Assembly: GCA_022710585.1 (NCBI GenBank)
Contig: JAKLGV010000018.1
Location: 1-64,000, forward strand
DNA: 64,000 nucleotides
Direction: 5' to 3'
Source of the DNA: Deltaproteobacteria bacterium
GTDB lineage: Bacteria > Desulfobacterota > Syntrophia > Syntrophales > Smithellaceae
Shown: positions 10,301 to 18,184 of the stretch, one piece after another
Layout of the letters: each line of letters opens with the position of its first letter
Position numbering within the stretch: position 1 is the first letter of the stretch
Program-made: the position numbers and the translations under genes
Notes under the pieces: generated by a model
The model's input: only the letters and a program-made list of their open reading frames with translations
Databases searched by the model: none
Told to the model about the DNA's origin: nothing

Positions 10301-11802
10301 CCGGAAGAAGGATCATGGAGCCCTTTTTTGATAAAGGTGAAACATAAAATCGGCGTTAAAAACATAGCCACCATAAAGGAGGACGAAAGCGCAATCGTGA
10401 CCGTCAGCGGCAGGGCAATGATGAATTCACGGACCATGCCGGTTAAAATCACCAGCGGCAGGAAGGCGGCGATAATGGTCAGGGTCGCCGTCAGGATGGG
10501 TACAACAAGTTCGGTAGCGCTCTTCCAGGCGGCGGTTTGCCGGTCAACGCCCTTGTCCAGAAGTTCCACGTAATTGTCCGCAACGACGATAGCGTCATCC
10601 ACGACCATGCCCAATACGACAATTAAAGATGCCAGAGAAACCTGATGCAGCTCAATGCCGATGGCATGCATGACAGCGAACGTCACCGCAACCGTCATGG
10701 GAATGGCCGTGGCCGCAACAGCGGCAACGCGGAAAGGCAGCAGCAGGACGATAATGACGATCACCGCAATAATGGCCATCAGGAACTCATGCAGGAACTG
10801 GCTGACATTTTTATCGACGATTTTGGGCTGATTGACAATCGTCGTCAATTTGACGCCGGCGGGCAGCAATTTCTCTGTTTCCGCCAGCTTCTTGTCCACC
10901 TCTTTGCCGAAGGCGACAACGTTATTGCTTTCATGCATTTGAACAGCCAGCAGCAGGGTATTGCGTCCGTTAACCATGATCTTGGAGGATGGTTCCTGAT
11001 ACGCTCTTTGAATATGGGCCACATCCTTCAGGCGGACCACCTGACCGGTTCTGGCGATGCCGATGATCTGGTCGGCAATTTCCGCTTCGGTTTTATAATA
11101 GCCGTCACTGTAAAGGGTAATTTTGTTGTCCGGTGTTTTGACGTTACCGGCGGGACCGATGGCGTTTTGCGACTGCAAAACCTGAGCGACTTTCGCGAAG
11201 GGAATGCCGTACTGAGACAATCTGGCGCTGTCAGATGTGATGACAATCTGTTCTTTCTGCTCGCCGATTCGTTTGATTTTGGAAACCGCCGGAATGGTTT
11301 TGAGTCTGTCTTCCAGCTTCCGGGCATAATCTCTCATCTGAGCGTAATCGGGATGATCCATTTCCACAGCGATCAGCAGCGCTTCCGTATCGCCGAATTC
11401 GTAATTCACAAAAGGACCCTGCACGTCCGGCGGCAGCCCAACGGCTTTCAGAACAAGCATCTGATGATTCAGCTTGCTCCAGAAGACGTCTACATTTTCC
11501 ACATTGTCATTGATCCATACATTGATGATGACAACACCGTCACGCGTTGTGGAAGTCGTTTTGTCTTTTTTGACTTCTTCGTACTGAAAAAGATATTGCT
11601 CCAGTTTTTTGGTGACCTGCTCTTCCACCTGCAATGAATTGGCGCCGGGGTAGTAGGCAATCACCTGGCCGATCCGGACATGGATTTTGGCGTCTTCGCG
11701 CCGCGGCATAAACATCAAAGAATAGATGCCGACCAGAAACGTGAGCACCAGGACGGAAATCGTTACCTGCGGATATTTGAGGGATTTTCTGACAAAATTC
11801 AT
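7339..11802 (-). CDS. RND efflux pump fused to a TolC-like outer-membrane factor
   Basis: One 1487-residue frame holds two proteins. Residues 1-1034 are a complete HAE1/AcrB-type RND permease: N-terminal TM, two large periplasmic loops, the proton-relay pair D-D in VVDDAIVVADN (TM4), and TM12 ending near residue 1015. Residues 1035-1487 are an outer-membrane efflux protein (TolC/OEP family, long coiled-coil helices). The junction carries a normal-looking signal peptide beginning Met1035, with positive residues, a hydrophobic run and an AGA-Q cleavage site. Since TM12 leaves the C-terminus in the cytoplasm, this segment has the right orientation to export the OMF part. Internal initiation at ATG 8700 is the alternative. 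It sits between the adaptor gene and dmeF in the same operon. No stop or frameshift separates the halves. Confidence 0.9.
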   Translation of the reverse strand: MNFVRKSLKYPQVTISVLVLTFLVGIYSLMFMPRREDAKIHVRIGQVIAYYPGANSLQVEEQVTKKLEQYLFQYEEVKKDKTTSTTRDGVVIINVWINDNVENVDVFWSKLNHQMLVLKAVGLPPDVQGPFVNYEFGDTEALLIAVEMDHPDYAQMRDYARKLEDRLKTIPAVSKIKRIGEQKEQIVITSDSARLSQYGIPFAKVAQVLQSQNAIGPAGNVKTPDNKITLYSDGYYKTEAEIADQIIGIARTGQVVRLKDVAHIQRAYQEPSSKIMVNGRNTLLLAVQMHESNNVVAFGKEVDKKLAETEKLLPAGVKLTTIVNQPKIVDKNVSQFLHEFLMAIIAVIVIIVLLLPFRVAAVAATAIPMTVAVTFAVMHAIGIELHQVSLASLIVVLGMVVDDAIVVADNYVELLDKGVDRQTAAWKSATELVVPILTATLTIIAAFLPLVILTGMVREFIIALPLTVTIALSSSFMVAMFLTPILCFTFIKKGLHDPSSGSSKGKNKFSLLSLMQRGYDKTITWCMAHSTITIVGCLSTLVLAVGLYQIVPQKFFPAAERNQFVVDLWMPTGTKLEKTEQTILKVQSMIQKDRRVTSYATFIGASAPRFYYNFSPEPPVENFAQLLVNTNNEEEAKQLHLELNAKAAREIPEGNVQAKLLMQGKAQVTSVEIRIVGDDITTLKTIGGRVKEMIAKTGMAAFIRSDFKEDYYGVAIGLKEDAERLGFSTSSISRSIYAGFTGAPVSTLYEGNTPVDILLRLDEQSRRNFDDLQNMYLTSPVTGAAVPLRQIATLEPEWHTGRIMHLNGLRTLTILCEPAEGYLASQILKKIKPDLSRLQLPAGYSIKYGGEYDNRVETFQQMYLAFVISLLLIFLVLLFQFRNLKETSIVMLTIPLSVFGAILGILITCNTFGFTAFVGVISLSGLVVRNAIILIDHANELLRTGASIPTAALEAGKRRLRPIFLTASAAAIGVIPMIISGSPMWSPLASVIAVGIMFSMFISLVLVPVLYAQVIKPSDKQPWLDEESDKTVKVMKPETVISLVLVALFLFSPGAGAQENPERLNLNKVIDLAVQNNRLLNIKQLQVDEKQQKVNEDRVKYFPSVILGGAYLYNENVPALEVSRGAFGELPLGEMGIPMPPTDKAFELGNHDFVGAGALLYQPISQIPKIKAGVDVSKTDLQIARTEKTKATLQIRQTAEKIYFGLLILQKQKEEAQIKLSLAGKKLYDVESAVMAGKATRSNELGLRANVADEEQNLLKINIQVEDYTADLKRLTGLPPATAVVLDPVSLDEKPDGAETLEGSILEAQNRNSDIRMAALRQEKAGYAVRASQYSYLPDLGVMGGYTYQDGVTLYPENNTFIGLLMKWDLKDIFSNTFIMKQRLLLKKQAEVNLANTQEQVQTDIEKAHRKLNQTAELISVANKVLNFRQEDFRIQTDRHQAGLNLEADVLTAEAALAKSQSDLYAAHLNYRMALTDLKILTGQYND

Positions 11803-11807
11803 AGCGC

Positions 11808-12833
11808 TTACTTAATGACGATGGAAGACCCGTCGGTTAATTTATGTTGCCCGCCCACAACGATGATTTCGTCGGGACTGATGCCGGAGGTAATCTCAAT
11901 ATTGTTTCCCGCAATTTGTCCCAGGGACACTTTACGCTTGAAAGCCTGTGATTTCTGCTGATCCGCAACAAAAACATAGGCGGAATTGTCCAGATCACGT
12001 AGTACCGCTTCACCGGGAACGGCCAAAATTTCGGTTGGCTTGCTGGTAGTGATTTTAACTTCGGCGGTCATTCCCGGACGTATTTTCAAGTCCGGATTTT
12101 TCAATGCGATCCTGACCGTGAAAGATCGCGTTGTCGGTTCGGAAACAGAACCGACCTCGATGACCCTGCCGGTCACGTTTGAATCAATCGCGGAAATGAA
12201 AACTTTGGCTTCACTGTCGATTTTGACCAGATGCAGATCCGTTTCCGGCACGGAAGCATTTACCTTCACGGTATCAATATCAGAGACAACGAACAGGGGC
12301 ATACCGGTGCCGATAATTTCACCGACCTCCGCGCCCTTTTTGAGCAGCACGCCTTTAAAGGGGGCATAAATTTTCGTGTCGAGCAGATTTTTATTTTGAA
12401 CATTTTGCTGGGCCCGGGCGGCTTTCAGTGTGTTGGATATTTTTGAAAAATCGCTCTCCGATAAGCTTTTTCTCTGATGCATGAGGCTCAGCCTGTTGAA
12501 TTCGTCCTGCGCCTGCGCGAGATTGGCATCGGCCGCGTCTTTGGCGATCCGGTAATTTTCCGGATCCAGACTGGCCAGGAGCTGCCCGGCGCCGATGGTG
12601 GCGCCTTCTTCGCCCGCAATATAATTTATTTTGCCGGCCACCAGGAAACCCAGACGCGCTGTTTTGCTGCCTTCAATATTGCCGCTCGCCGTGATTTCCC
12701 TGTTCACGGCAATTTTTTCCACTTTTTGTGTGATGACAGAAATCGGATCAAGGGCTTTCTTATTCGACGGTTCCCCCGTGCAGCCATTTATGAAGCAAGC
12801 GGCAAACAACAATAATAAAAATAATTTTTTCAT
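11808..12833 (-). CDS. RND periplasmic adaptor (membrane fusion) lipoprotein
   Basis: A 341-residue adaptor of the AcrA/MdtA family that links the inner-membrane RND pump with the outer-membrane channel. Signal peptide with lipobox F-I-N-G-C (Cys18), then barrel-sandwich half motifs, a short alpha-hairpin (about residues 85-145), the second lipoyl half, and beta-barrel and membrane-proximal domains. Start at 12833 is chosen because GGAGGG lies 7 bases upstream and the signal peptide begins there; an in-frame ATG at 12899 would add a hydrophilic 22-residue leader. Five bases separate it from the pump gene. Substrate unknown. Confidence 0.9.
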   Translation of the reverse strand: MKKLFLLLLFAACFINGCTGEPSNKKALDPISVITQKVEKIAVNREITASGNIEGSKTARLGFLVAGKINYIAGEEGATIGAGQLLASLDPENYRIAKDAADANLAQAQDEFNRLSLMHQRKSLSESDFSKISNTLKAARAQQNVQNKNLLDTKIYAPFKGVLLKKGAEVGEIIGTGMPLFVVSDIDTVKVNASVPETDLHLVKIDSEAKVFISAIDSNVTGRVIEVGSVSEPTTRSFTVRIALKNPDLKIRPGMTAEVKITTSKPTEILAVPGEAVLRDLDNSAYVFVADQQKSQAFKRKVSLGQIAGNNIEITSGISPDEIIVVGGQHKLTDGSSIVIK

Positions 12834-12905
12834 GGTCTGGTTCCCTCCCGGTTTGGCGCTACGCGTCATGTCATCATTCGGATATTCGTTCTGCATCATG
12901 CCTCG

Positions 12906-13364
12906 TCAGTCATCTTGCTCCATGAGATTGGCTTCAATCCGGCGTAAAATCGACTGAAACTTTTTAATATCCTGGTTCGTCAATCCTTTATGTATCTTCT
13001 TACGTTCCTGCTGGATGAGCGGCAGTCTGGATTCGCAAAACGCCCTGCCTCTGGCGGATATGAAGATCAAAAAACTTCGGCGGTCATTCGGGTCGGCGGT
13101 TCTCCGGACATAAGCGATCTTTTCCAGCTTATCAATCAGGCGGGTAATGTTGGGATGGTCGTTGAGGATTCTATCCGCCAGCTCTCTTTGCGTCTGGCCG
13201 TCTTTCATATACAGCCGCAGCAAGATATAAAACTGTTCCGGCGTCAATTGCGCTTCATCGATTTTTAATTTCTGCTGCAGATAATGCCTTAACAATCTTC
13301 CCGACCGGTAGACCTGATAAGTGATTGTCTGATCCAGCTCAGCAATTAATGTGTCTTTCATCAT
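12906..13364 (-). CDS. MarR-family transcriptional regulator
   Basis: A 152-residue winged-helix protein with the MarR pattern: dimerisation helices at both ends, helix-turn-helix around TQRELADRI and LNDHPNITRLIDKLE, and the wing VRRTADPNDRRSFLI (the DxRS/R signature). It is the first gene of the efflux operon and is very likely the local repressor: a perfect 14-bp palindrome overlaps the start of its own promoter. Ligand unknown. Confidence 0.92.
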   Translation of the reverse strand: MMKDTLIAELDQTITYQVYRSGRLLRHYLQQKLKIDEAQLTPEQFYILLRLYMKDGQTQRELADRILNDHPNITRLIDKLEKIAYVRRTADPNDRRSFLIFISARGRAFCESRLPLIQQERKKIHKGLTNQDIKKFQSILRRIEANLMEQDD

Positions 13365-13385
13365 TTTATTATTTGGGTGTTAGTA

Positions 13386-13434
13386 GTTGCCTTGGCAACG
13401 ATTATCAATATAAATATATTCCGCAGAAGGTCAA
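13386..13434 (-). promoter_or_regulatory. marR operon promoter with palindromic operator
   Basis: Read on the minus strand: -35 TTGACC (13429-13434), 16-base spacer, -10 TATATT (13407-13412), then the perfect palindrome GTTGCCTTGGCAAC (13386-13399) 7 bases downstream, covering the expected start of transcription. MarR proteins bind such short palindromes, so autorepression of marR and the pump genes is the simple reading. Confidence 0.6.
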
Positions 13435-13458
13435 GCAATTAATGCAGGCCGGTTCCAA

Positions 13459-13806
13459 TTACTCATCGCACGTGCACTCCGGTTCGTCCGGGATTCCCTC
13501 CATGTCCGAGAGTTTATATCCGCAGAAAGGACAGGCCTCGTCAATATCGGCTTCTTCGTCCGGTTCCCGCATGGTCATCCCGCAGCGGGGACACACACCG
13601 ATTTCGATGCATTTCGGACACAGCGTAAACCGGGTTTTGAATCCGGGAGAGACTTCTGATCCCGCAGGCGAGGGATCATACTGATCCCATTGGCCGCCCC
13701 ACCCGTTGCATGTCCGGCAATAGGCGGGATAATTATAGATATATCGTGCCTTGGACCGCTCCCAGATATCCATATTCAGGTTGCATTCCAGCGTATGCTT
13801 GATCAT
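13459..13806 (-). CDS. Small multi-zinc-ribbon protein, function unknown
   Basis: A 115-residue acidic protein with ten or more Cys arranged in CxxC pairs: C-R-T-C near residue 30, C-P-K-C near 63, C-P-R-C near 72, C-P-F-C near 94, and a final C-T-C. This indicates two or more rubredoxin/zinc-ribbon knuckles. There is also a Trp-rich segment (GWGGQWDQYDP). No family recognised. It lies 94 bp beyond the marR start, transcribed the same way but upstream of the marR promoter, so it is probably separate. Confidence 0.6.
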   Translation of the reverse strand: MIKHTLECNLNMDIWERSKARYIYNYPAYCRTCNGWGGQWDQYDPSPAGSEVSPGFKTRFTLCPKCIEIGVCPRCGMTMREPDEEADIDEACPFCGYKLSDMEGIPDEPECTCDE

Positions 13807-13821
13807 ATTACTCAGCTTTGC

Positions 13822-13851
13822 TTGATTTTATTTGGTGCCCCCGGCGCGAGT
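13822..13851. repeat. Degenerate direct copy of the tRNA-Arg 3' end (attR/attL-like)
   Basis: Thirty bases match 16919-16947 with one mismatch and one 1-base indel, in the same orientation. The match covers the last 19 bases of the tRNA gene including CCA plus about 10 bases of 3' flank, and stops there. Such a duplication is the usual scar of an element integrated at a tRNA 3' end. Confidence 0.6.
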
Positions 13852-13947
13852 AGGGAATTTCAGCAAAGAATTCTTGATAGGCATACCCATCTGATCTTTA
13901 TTTATCCAAGGACGGACTTGAGTTTCCGGTCATATAAAAAGGACAAT

Positions 13948-14574
13948 TCAAGCCTGTTTCAAGACAATCCCTTCGATGATGTTTGATACGGTGTCGCACG
14001 TATCAATCGCTTCTTCAATACGCTCGAATATTTCCTTCCATTTAAGCAACTCGATGGCATCCTTTTCTTTTATAAAGAGATTTTTGATGGTGTTTCTCAT
14101 GACAGTGTCGCCGGCGTTTTCCAGGGTGTGGATTTCCACGCAGCCATCCAGAATTCTTTGGCTGTTTTTCATATCGTGTAAATTGAAAATAATCTCTTTG
14201 CCTTTTTGAATCGTTTGAAGAAGAATTTTCACCTGTTCGATAATTTCTGCATTGTATTTTGTAACCTTGTACATGCATATACAGAGGCCTGTTGATTCAA
14301 TGGCGTCCATAATGCTGTCCATCTTGTTAAGCAGCGCGTAAAGATCTTCACGGTCTATGGGAGTCAAAAAGGTCTTATGCAATTTTGCATATGTGGTATG
14401 GGTAATGACATCTGCCTCATGTTCAAGTTCTTTGAGCCGGTTTGCTTTCGCGTCTGAATAATCGAGATGTTCGGCCATTTGAAGAAGGAACCTGCCCCCT
14501 TCTTCAACTTTGTTGGCCAGATCTTCCAAGTATTTAAAAAAATTTTCTTCTTTCGGAAACAGACGCATGCGCAA
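13948..14574 (-). CDS. DUF47/PhoU-like protein
   Basis: A 208-residue all-helical protein of the DUF47 family (PhoU-like, Pfam PhoU_div). Visible features: N-terminal LFPKEENFFKYLEDLA, helix motifs ELEHEADVITH and LLNKMDSIMDAIE with conserved acidic metal-binding residues, and WKEIFERIEEAIDTCDTVSNIIEGIVLK at the C-terminus. Members usually sit beside a PiT phosphate permease and are thought to regulate phosphate uptake. Here no permease is adjacent, which is unusual. It lies inside the tRNA-flanked interval. Confidence 0.85.
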   Translation of the reverse strand: MRMRLFPKEENFFKYLEDLANKVEEGGRFLLQMAEHLDYSDAKANRLKELEHEADVITHTTYAKLHKTFLTPIDREDLYALLNKMDSIMDAIESTGLCICMYKVTKYNAEIIEQVKILLQTIQKGKEIIFNLHDMKNSQRILDGCVEIHTLENAGDTVMRNTIKNLFIKEKDAIELLKWKEIFERIEEAIDTCDTVSNIIEGIVLKQA

Positions 14575-14999
14575 ATTTTCCTTTTTTGCCCGCAGAGAGA
14601 TTCTCTCATTCTACATTGAGATCTTTATTTTACGGTGATTCAGGTTGATGTGTGTTTTTCTTCCCTTATGATTTTTAGTAGTGCCGTATTGCTGATGGCA
14701 TTATTGTTTGTACTCTTGCACTATTCCCGGAATCAGTCAATGATTGTCTGGGGGAAGTATTCTCAGATAATCCCTGCTATTAAACATGAATACCTGTACA
14801 GATTGGGCCAGTGATCGCGATAGTTATTGACCCCCCTTCCTTTCTACTTCAGAAATTTCGGCAGGAAAATCAGGTTAATAGCAGTTCAATTTGTTGGATC
14901 GACTATGCTTGATTTGAATTACCGCCTGACATGCACGCACCTGGCTCGTTGCCAACCGGGGGATCGCAAGGACCAAAGGGTACCGATGAAGCGTCAGTT
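14575..14999. other. 425-bp intergenic region
   Basis: Moderately AT-rich. It contains only a doubtful 48-residue frame (14668-14814, listed separately) and no clear promoter or terminator. It separates two genes that are both transcribed leftward. Confidence 0.5.
14668..14814 (+). CDS. Doubtful small membrane protein or gene remnant
   Basis: A 48-residue frame from ATG to TGA with a hydrophobic helix (about residues 3-17, rich in Leu/Val/Ala) followed by a polar tail ending YLYRLGQ. There is no ribosome site: the bases before ATG are pyrimidine-rich. It may be chance or a fragment of a lost gene inside the tRNA-flanked interval. Confidence 0.18.
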   Translation: MIFSSAVLLMALLFVLLHYSRNQSMIVWGKYSQIIPAIKHEYLYRLGQ

Positions 15000-16721
15000 T
15001 TATTTGGCCATCTTATTACTGATGAAGAGTTGCCGGAGTTTGTTTTTGTAATTGCTTGCGCGGTATGCTTTTAACCACCGGTTCACAATGGCACCCGCGT
15101 AGGTTCTAATAAACAGATTTCGCCATCTCCTTTTTATATCTTTCCAGGCATTCGCCAGCGGGACCTTAAAAATTGCGCGCAGGCTCCAATCCCCATACAG
15201 CAATTTTCCTGTCTGTTTCTTTTCCAGTAAATTACTTATAAAGCGCCGGACATAAAACTCGACAAACATGATGGGAAAGCCGATGGTGGCTATATAAGCC
15301 CAGTTTAGCCAATTGCCATAATTCAAATTTCTTCTAATGAAACCGCCAAGATACTTTTTTTTCATCAGTAAGGCCGGCATGTTTTGTAATGCAAATGCAT
15401 CCAGCCCATCCGGCCGGGGGTCGTAACAGAGAAAAAGTCCATCATACTTGTCCCATCCGACAACCGAAAGAGGCAGGAGTCGGCCTTCTCTCTCCAATCT
15501 TGCTCTAAGTTCGGAACCCGGAAGTGGAACGGCGTTAAGGACCTGGATGGTGTCGATGCCTGATTCTTTGAAAAACTCTTTATAATATTTAGCCCGCTGT
15601 CGGAGGGTGAATAAAGATTTCTCCTGCGCGTTTTTGTGCAGAGGATAACCGAAAATGAACATGCCATGCAGATAAAAATAGTTGGAAAGTTTTTTGGAAC
15701 GGGCAATTAATTTTTCCGCTGTGACGCCTTTGCGCATGGCCCGGAGTTCTTCGTTAATCGGACTTTCATAACCAATGGCCAGCATGCTGACACCGGCCTG
15801 GCACATCGCTTCGAGCAATTCGTCGTTTTCCGCCACTTCAGAGCGCACCTGAACGACTAAATCGATTTTTTCCCGGAATTGTCTTTTATAGTCGCTGATT
15901 TTCCGGCACAGTTCAATGGCTTCAGACGGATTCTGGGCAAAATTATCGTCGGTAAAAAAGAATGCTTTGTATCCCAAATCTGCATATTTGATGATCTGTC
16001 GCAAAGTTGTGGCAACCGATATTGATTTATATTTTCCATATTGCTTGTTGACGACACAGAATTCACAATTCCAGTTACAGCCCCGGCCACGGTTGATGGG
16101 AACAAAGCTCCATCTCTTTTTCAAGTACTTCACAAGAGTTAAATCGGGATCGGCTAATTCATTCAAATCAACAAGAGGGGGACGTGCACCGGTAAAAACA
16201 TATGTTCCGGCTTCGTCCAGGAAACTGATTCCCTTGACCTGAGCCAATGATGACCGGTTCAGGAAAACGCCTCTGTCGGCCAGCAATACGTTCAGCAGTT
16301 CCGCGAAAACTTCTTCCCCCTCCCCATGGACGACAATGTCAATACCGGATTGCAGCGCTTCCTGCGGCAGGGCATCGACATGGCTGCCGCCGGCAATCGT
16401 TATGGCGCCAAAATCCCTGTATTGCCGGACGACCGAAAACATGCGGGGAATTGAATTGCTCATACCGCCGTAAAACAATGCCAGCTGTGCGGGTTGCCTG
16501 GCCTGTAAAAAAGTATGATCCGGCAGGCCCGCGGAATCCTGAGGCCCCTTATAATTATTTTCATCAATAGCGTAGATTTCTTTAACCCGGCGATGATACT
16601 TGATTTGACTCATCACGGACAAAATCCCAACTGGCGGCATTTTTATCCTGGCGTAGATGTTTTGCTGCGAATTTTTCGGGTACTGCGGAATAATACCGAT
16701 AATGGTCAAATCTCTTTCCAT
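15000..16721 (-). CDS. B12-binding-type radical SAM protein
   Basis: A 573-residue protein. Residues about 1-145 resemble a cobalamin-binding (Rossmann) domain as in BchE/MiaB-like enzymes, with GGSHVDALPQ and HGEGEE, but without an obvious DxHxxG cobalamin ligand motif. The radical SAM CxxxCxxC cluster motif is C215/C219/C222. The C-terminal 120 residues are rich in basic and aromatic residues with one hydrophobic stretch (about 470-495), suggesting membrane association. Substrate unknown; lipid or hopanoid-like methylation or ring chemistry is a family-based guess. Composition is somewhat lower in GC than neighbours and it lies between tRNA-Arg and the duplicated tRNA end. Confidence 0.85.
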   Translation of the reverse strand: MERDLTIIGIIPQYPKNSQQNIYARIKMPPVGILSVMSQIKYHRRVKEIYAIDENNYKGPQDSAGLPDHTFLQARQPAQLALFYGGMSNSIPRMFSVVRQYRDFGAITIAGGSHVDALPQEALQSGIDIVVHGEGEEVFAELLNVLLADRGVFLNRSSLAQVKGISFLDEAGTYVFTGARPPLVDLNELADPDLTLVKYLKKRWSFVPINRGRGCNWNCEFCVVNKQYGKYKSISVATTLRQIIKYADLGYKAFFFTDDNFAQNPSEAIELCRKISDYKRQFREKIDLVVQVRSEVAENDELLEAMCQAGVSMLAIGYESPINEELRAMRKGVTAEKLIARSKKLSNYFYLHGMFIFGYPLHKNAQEKSLFTLRQRAKYYKEFFKESGIDTIQVLNAVPLPGSELRARLEREGRLLPLSVVGWDKYDGLFLCYDPRPDGLDAFALQNMPALLMKKKYLGGFIRRNLNYGNWLNWAYIATIGFPIMFVEFYVRRFISNLLEKKQTGKLLYGDWSLRAIFKVPLANAWKDIKRRWRNLFIRTYAGAIVNRWLKAYRASNYKNKLRQLFISNKMAK

Positions 16722-16918
16722 GATTAAAATTCCTCACAATTAATTCTTAATCTGAAAAGGTTTGCTGGAAGGTAACTACTTTGCGGAAAATGCTTCTCTT
16801 TGGACAGAAGAGTAATTCTCAAGACCATAAAAGTCAATACAAACTTGAACTGATAAAAATTCCGTCTGGAAAATTTTGGAACCCTTAACATGTTTAAAAA
16901 AATTGGATTTGTAAGCCA

Positions 16919-16947
16919 TTGATTTATTTGGTGCCCCTGGCGCGAGT
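16919..16947. repeat. tRNA-side copy of the direct repeat (att-like)
   Basis: The 29-base partner of 13822-13851; it comprises the 3' 19 bases of tRNA-Arg and 10 bases of flank. Confidence 0.55.
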
Positions 16948-17005
16948 CGAACGCGCGGCACACGGATTAGGAATCCGTTGCTCTATCCTACTGAGCTACA
17001 GGGGC
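16929..17005 (-). tRNA. tRNA-Arg (anticodon CCT)
   Basis: A 77-base cloverleaf read on the minus strand: acceptor GCCCCTG pairs with CAGGGGC, D-arm GCTC/GAGC, anticodon stem ACGGA/TCCGT with loop TTCCTAA (anticodon CCT, reading AGG), five-base variable region, T-arm GCGCG with TTCGACT loop, and an encoded CCA (16929-16931). All stems are intact. Confidence 0.96.
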
Positions 17006-17211
17006 TTTGGGTTTCCTGTGGTAGCCAGAATTTAATTGAAAAAACCATATATTATTTTAATAAAAAAAGACACACAAATCATCGTATTTGACGCCATTGT
17101 CGTATGTCGAATCCATAGAGTCAAAATAAATCAGTTACCGTTGATGGTTATTTAAATATTTTACCTTGTAAAACTTCATCAATTTGGTATTTTCAACACA
17201 GGAGGTATTGA

Positions 17212-17421
17212 ATGAAAAAGTTTAATATCATCGAACCGGATAAATGTGATCATTGTCATCATAAAATTTTAAACGAATTTTTTGATACGGAATACAATGG
17301 CGTGAAAGAACCGATTAAAGTCTGCCCTGATTGTTTCAAAAAGGGGAAATGTAATAATACGATACATTATAAAAACATTGATGGATTCTGGTACAAGATG
17401 AGCAATGTGAAGAAAAAATAG
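17212..17421 (+). CDS. Small zinc-ribbon protein
   Basis: A 69-residue protein with a CDHC pair (residues 13-16) and CPDC pair (residues 43-46), plus a further Cys at 52; this is a probable zinc-binding treble-clef or ribbon. Excellent ribosome site AGGAGG seven bases before ATG. No family recognised. It stands alone downstream of tRNA-Arg in AT-rich DNA. Confidence 0.6.
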   Translation: MKKFNIIEPDKCDHCHHKILNEFFDTEYNGVKEPIKVCPDCFKKGKCNNTIHYKNIDGFWYKMSNVKKK

Positions 17422-17439
17422 AATCCAACAGACAGACTT

Positions 17440-17841
17440 CTACGAAACAGAATTCAACAATATCACTTTCACCCCTTTTTTCTTATACAAACAAAGATGG
17501 GGATCAACTGTATAAATGATCGTAGCGTTATATTGCATAAAGCCGGAGAGGATCAAAGCGTTGGACATATGAAGGCCTAGGCCGTGAGATAAATGAGCAG
17601 CTGTCATCAATATCTCCGCATTGTCGAGCCAGACAATAATACAAATATTCTTTATAGCGTCCAGCAAAGTATCAACGGAATAGTCGTCGATTGAACCTTT
17701 CAGAGCGAGTTTTTTCAACTCGTACAAAGAAATGCAGGAGACAATAGAGTCTTCGCCTTCCAGGATTTCGTTCCATATTTCTGCGGTTAGCTTGTTGCCT
17801 TTGATAAGCTCGATAAAAAAACCGGTATCAATACCTATCAT
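17440..17841 (-). CDS. PIN-domain protein, VapC-like toxin
   Basis: A 133-residue PIN fold: D5 in GIDTGFF, E41 in SLYEL, the third acidic position replaced by Asn (N94 in HMSNALIL, normally SDALI), and D113 in TVDPHL. PIN toxins cut RNA with these acidic residues holding Mg2+; the Asn could weaken or abolish activity. It overlaps the antitoxin gene by 14 bp, the classic antitoxin-first arrangement. Confidence 0.8.
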   Translation of the reverse strand: MIGIDTGFFIELIKGNKLTAEIWNEILEGEDSIVSCISLYELKKLALKGSIDDYSVDTLLDAIKNICIIVWLDNAEILMTAAHLSHGLGLHMSNALILSGFMQYNATIIYTVDPHLCLYKKKGVKVILLNSVS

Positions 17842-18064
17842 GCGACTTGGCCCTCATGGTCTCTATTTCTTTATGAATGTTTTTGGAAACACGCGCTTTG
17901 CCGATAAGACCTAAAACCTTTTTTCCGCTTTCCTTTTTCTTTTTCAGAAGAATATAATTCTGGACAGCATCTGTTATTACCGAGGATACAGATTTCTTTT
18001 CATTGTATGCGAAGGTTTTAACGACCCGTCCAATGTTGTCCGGAATATTTGCTGTGATTCTCAT
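17828..18064 (-). CDS. Ribbon-helix-helix-type antitoxin
   Basis: A 78-residue protein with an N-terminal RHH-like DNA-binding pattern (MRITANIPDNIGRVVKTFAYNE, then a helix pair SVSSVITDAVQNYI) and a basic C-terminal tail that would cover the toxin. AAGGAGATGG lies before the ATG. First gene of the toxin-antitoxin pair; it probably represses its own promoter. Confidence 0.75.
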   Translation of the reverse strand: MRITANIPDNIGRVVKTFAYNEKKSVSSVITDAVQNYILLKKKKESGKKVLGLIGKARVSKNIHKEIETMRAKSHDRY

Positions 18065-18184
18065 TTTACCATCTCCTTGAAATAGTTATGCCTTTATGTT
18101 ATGCACATTCTATCAAAAGATCAACAAATCTTTATGGAGCGACAAGATAAATGTGAGATCAACATCTATTGTCGCAATTACATT

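Noticed and set aside
10645-11637. Long plus-strand open frame (330 codons) opposite the RND pump gene
   Set aside because: Antisense shadow of a strongly conserved pump; composition is rich in Asp/His/Gln as expected from the reverse strand, and there is no ribosome site.
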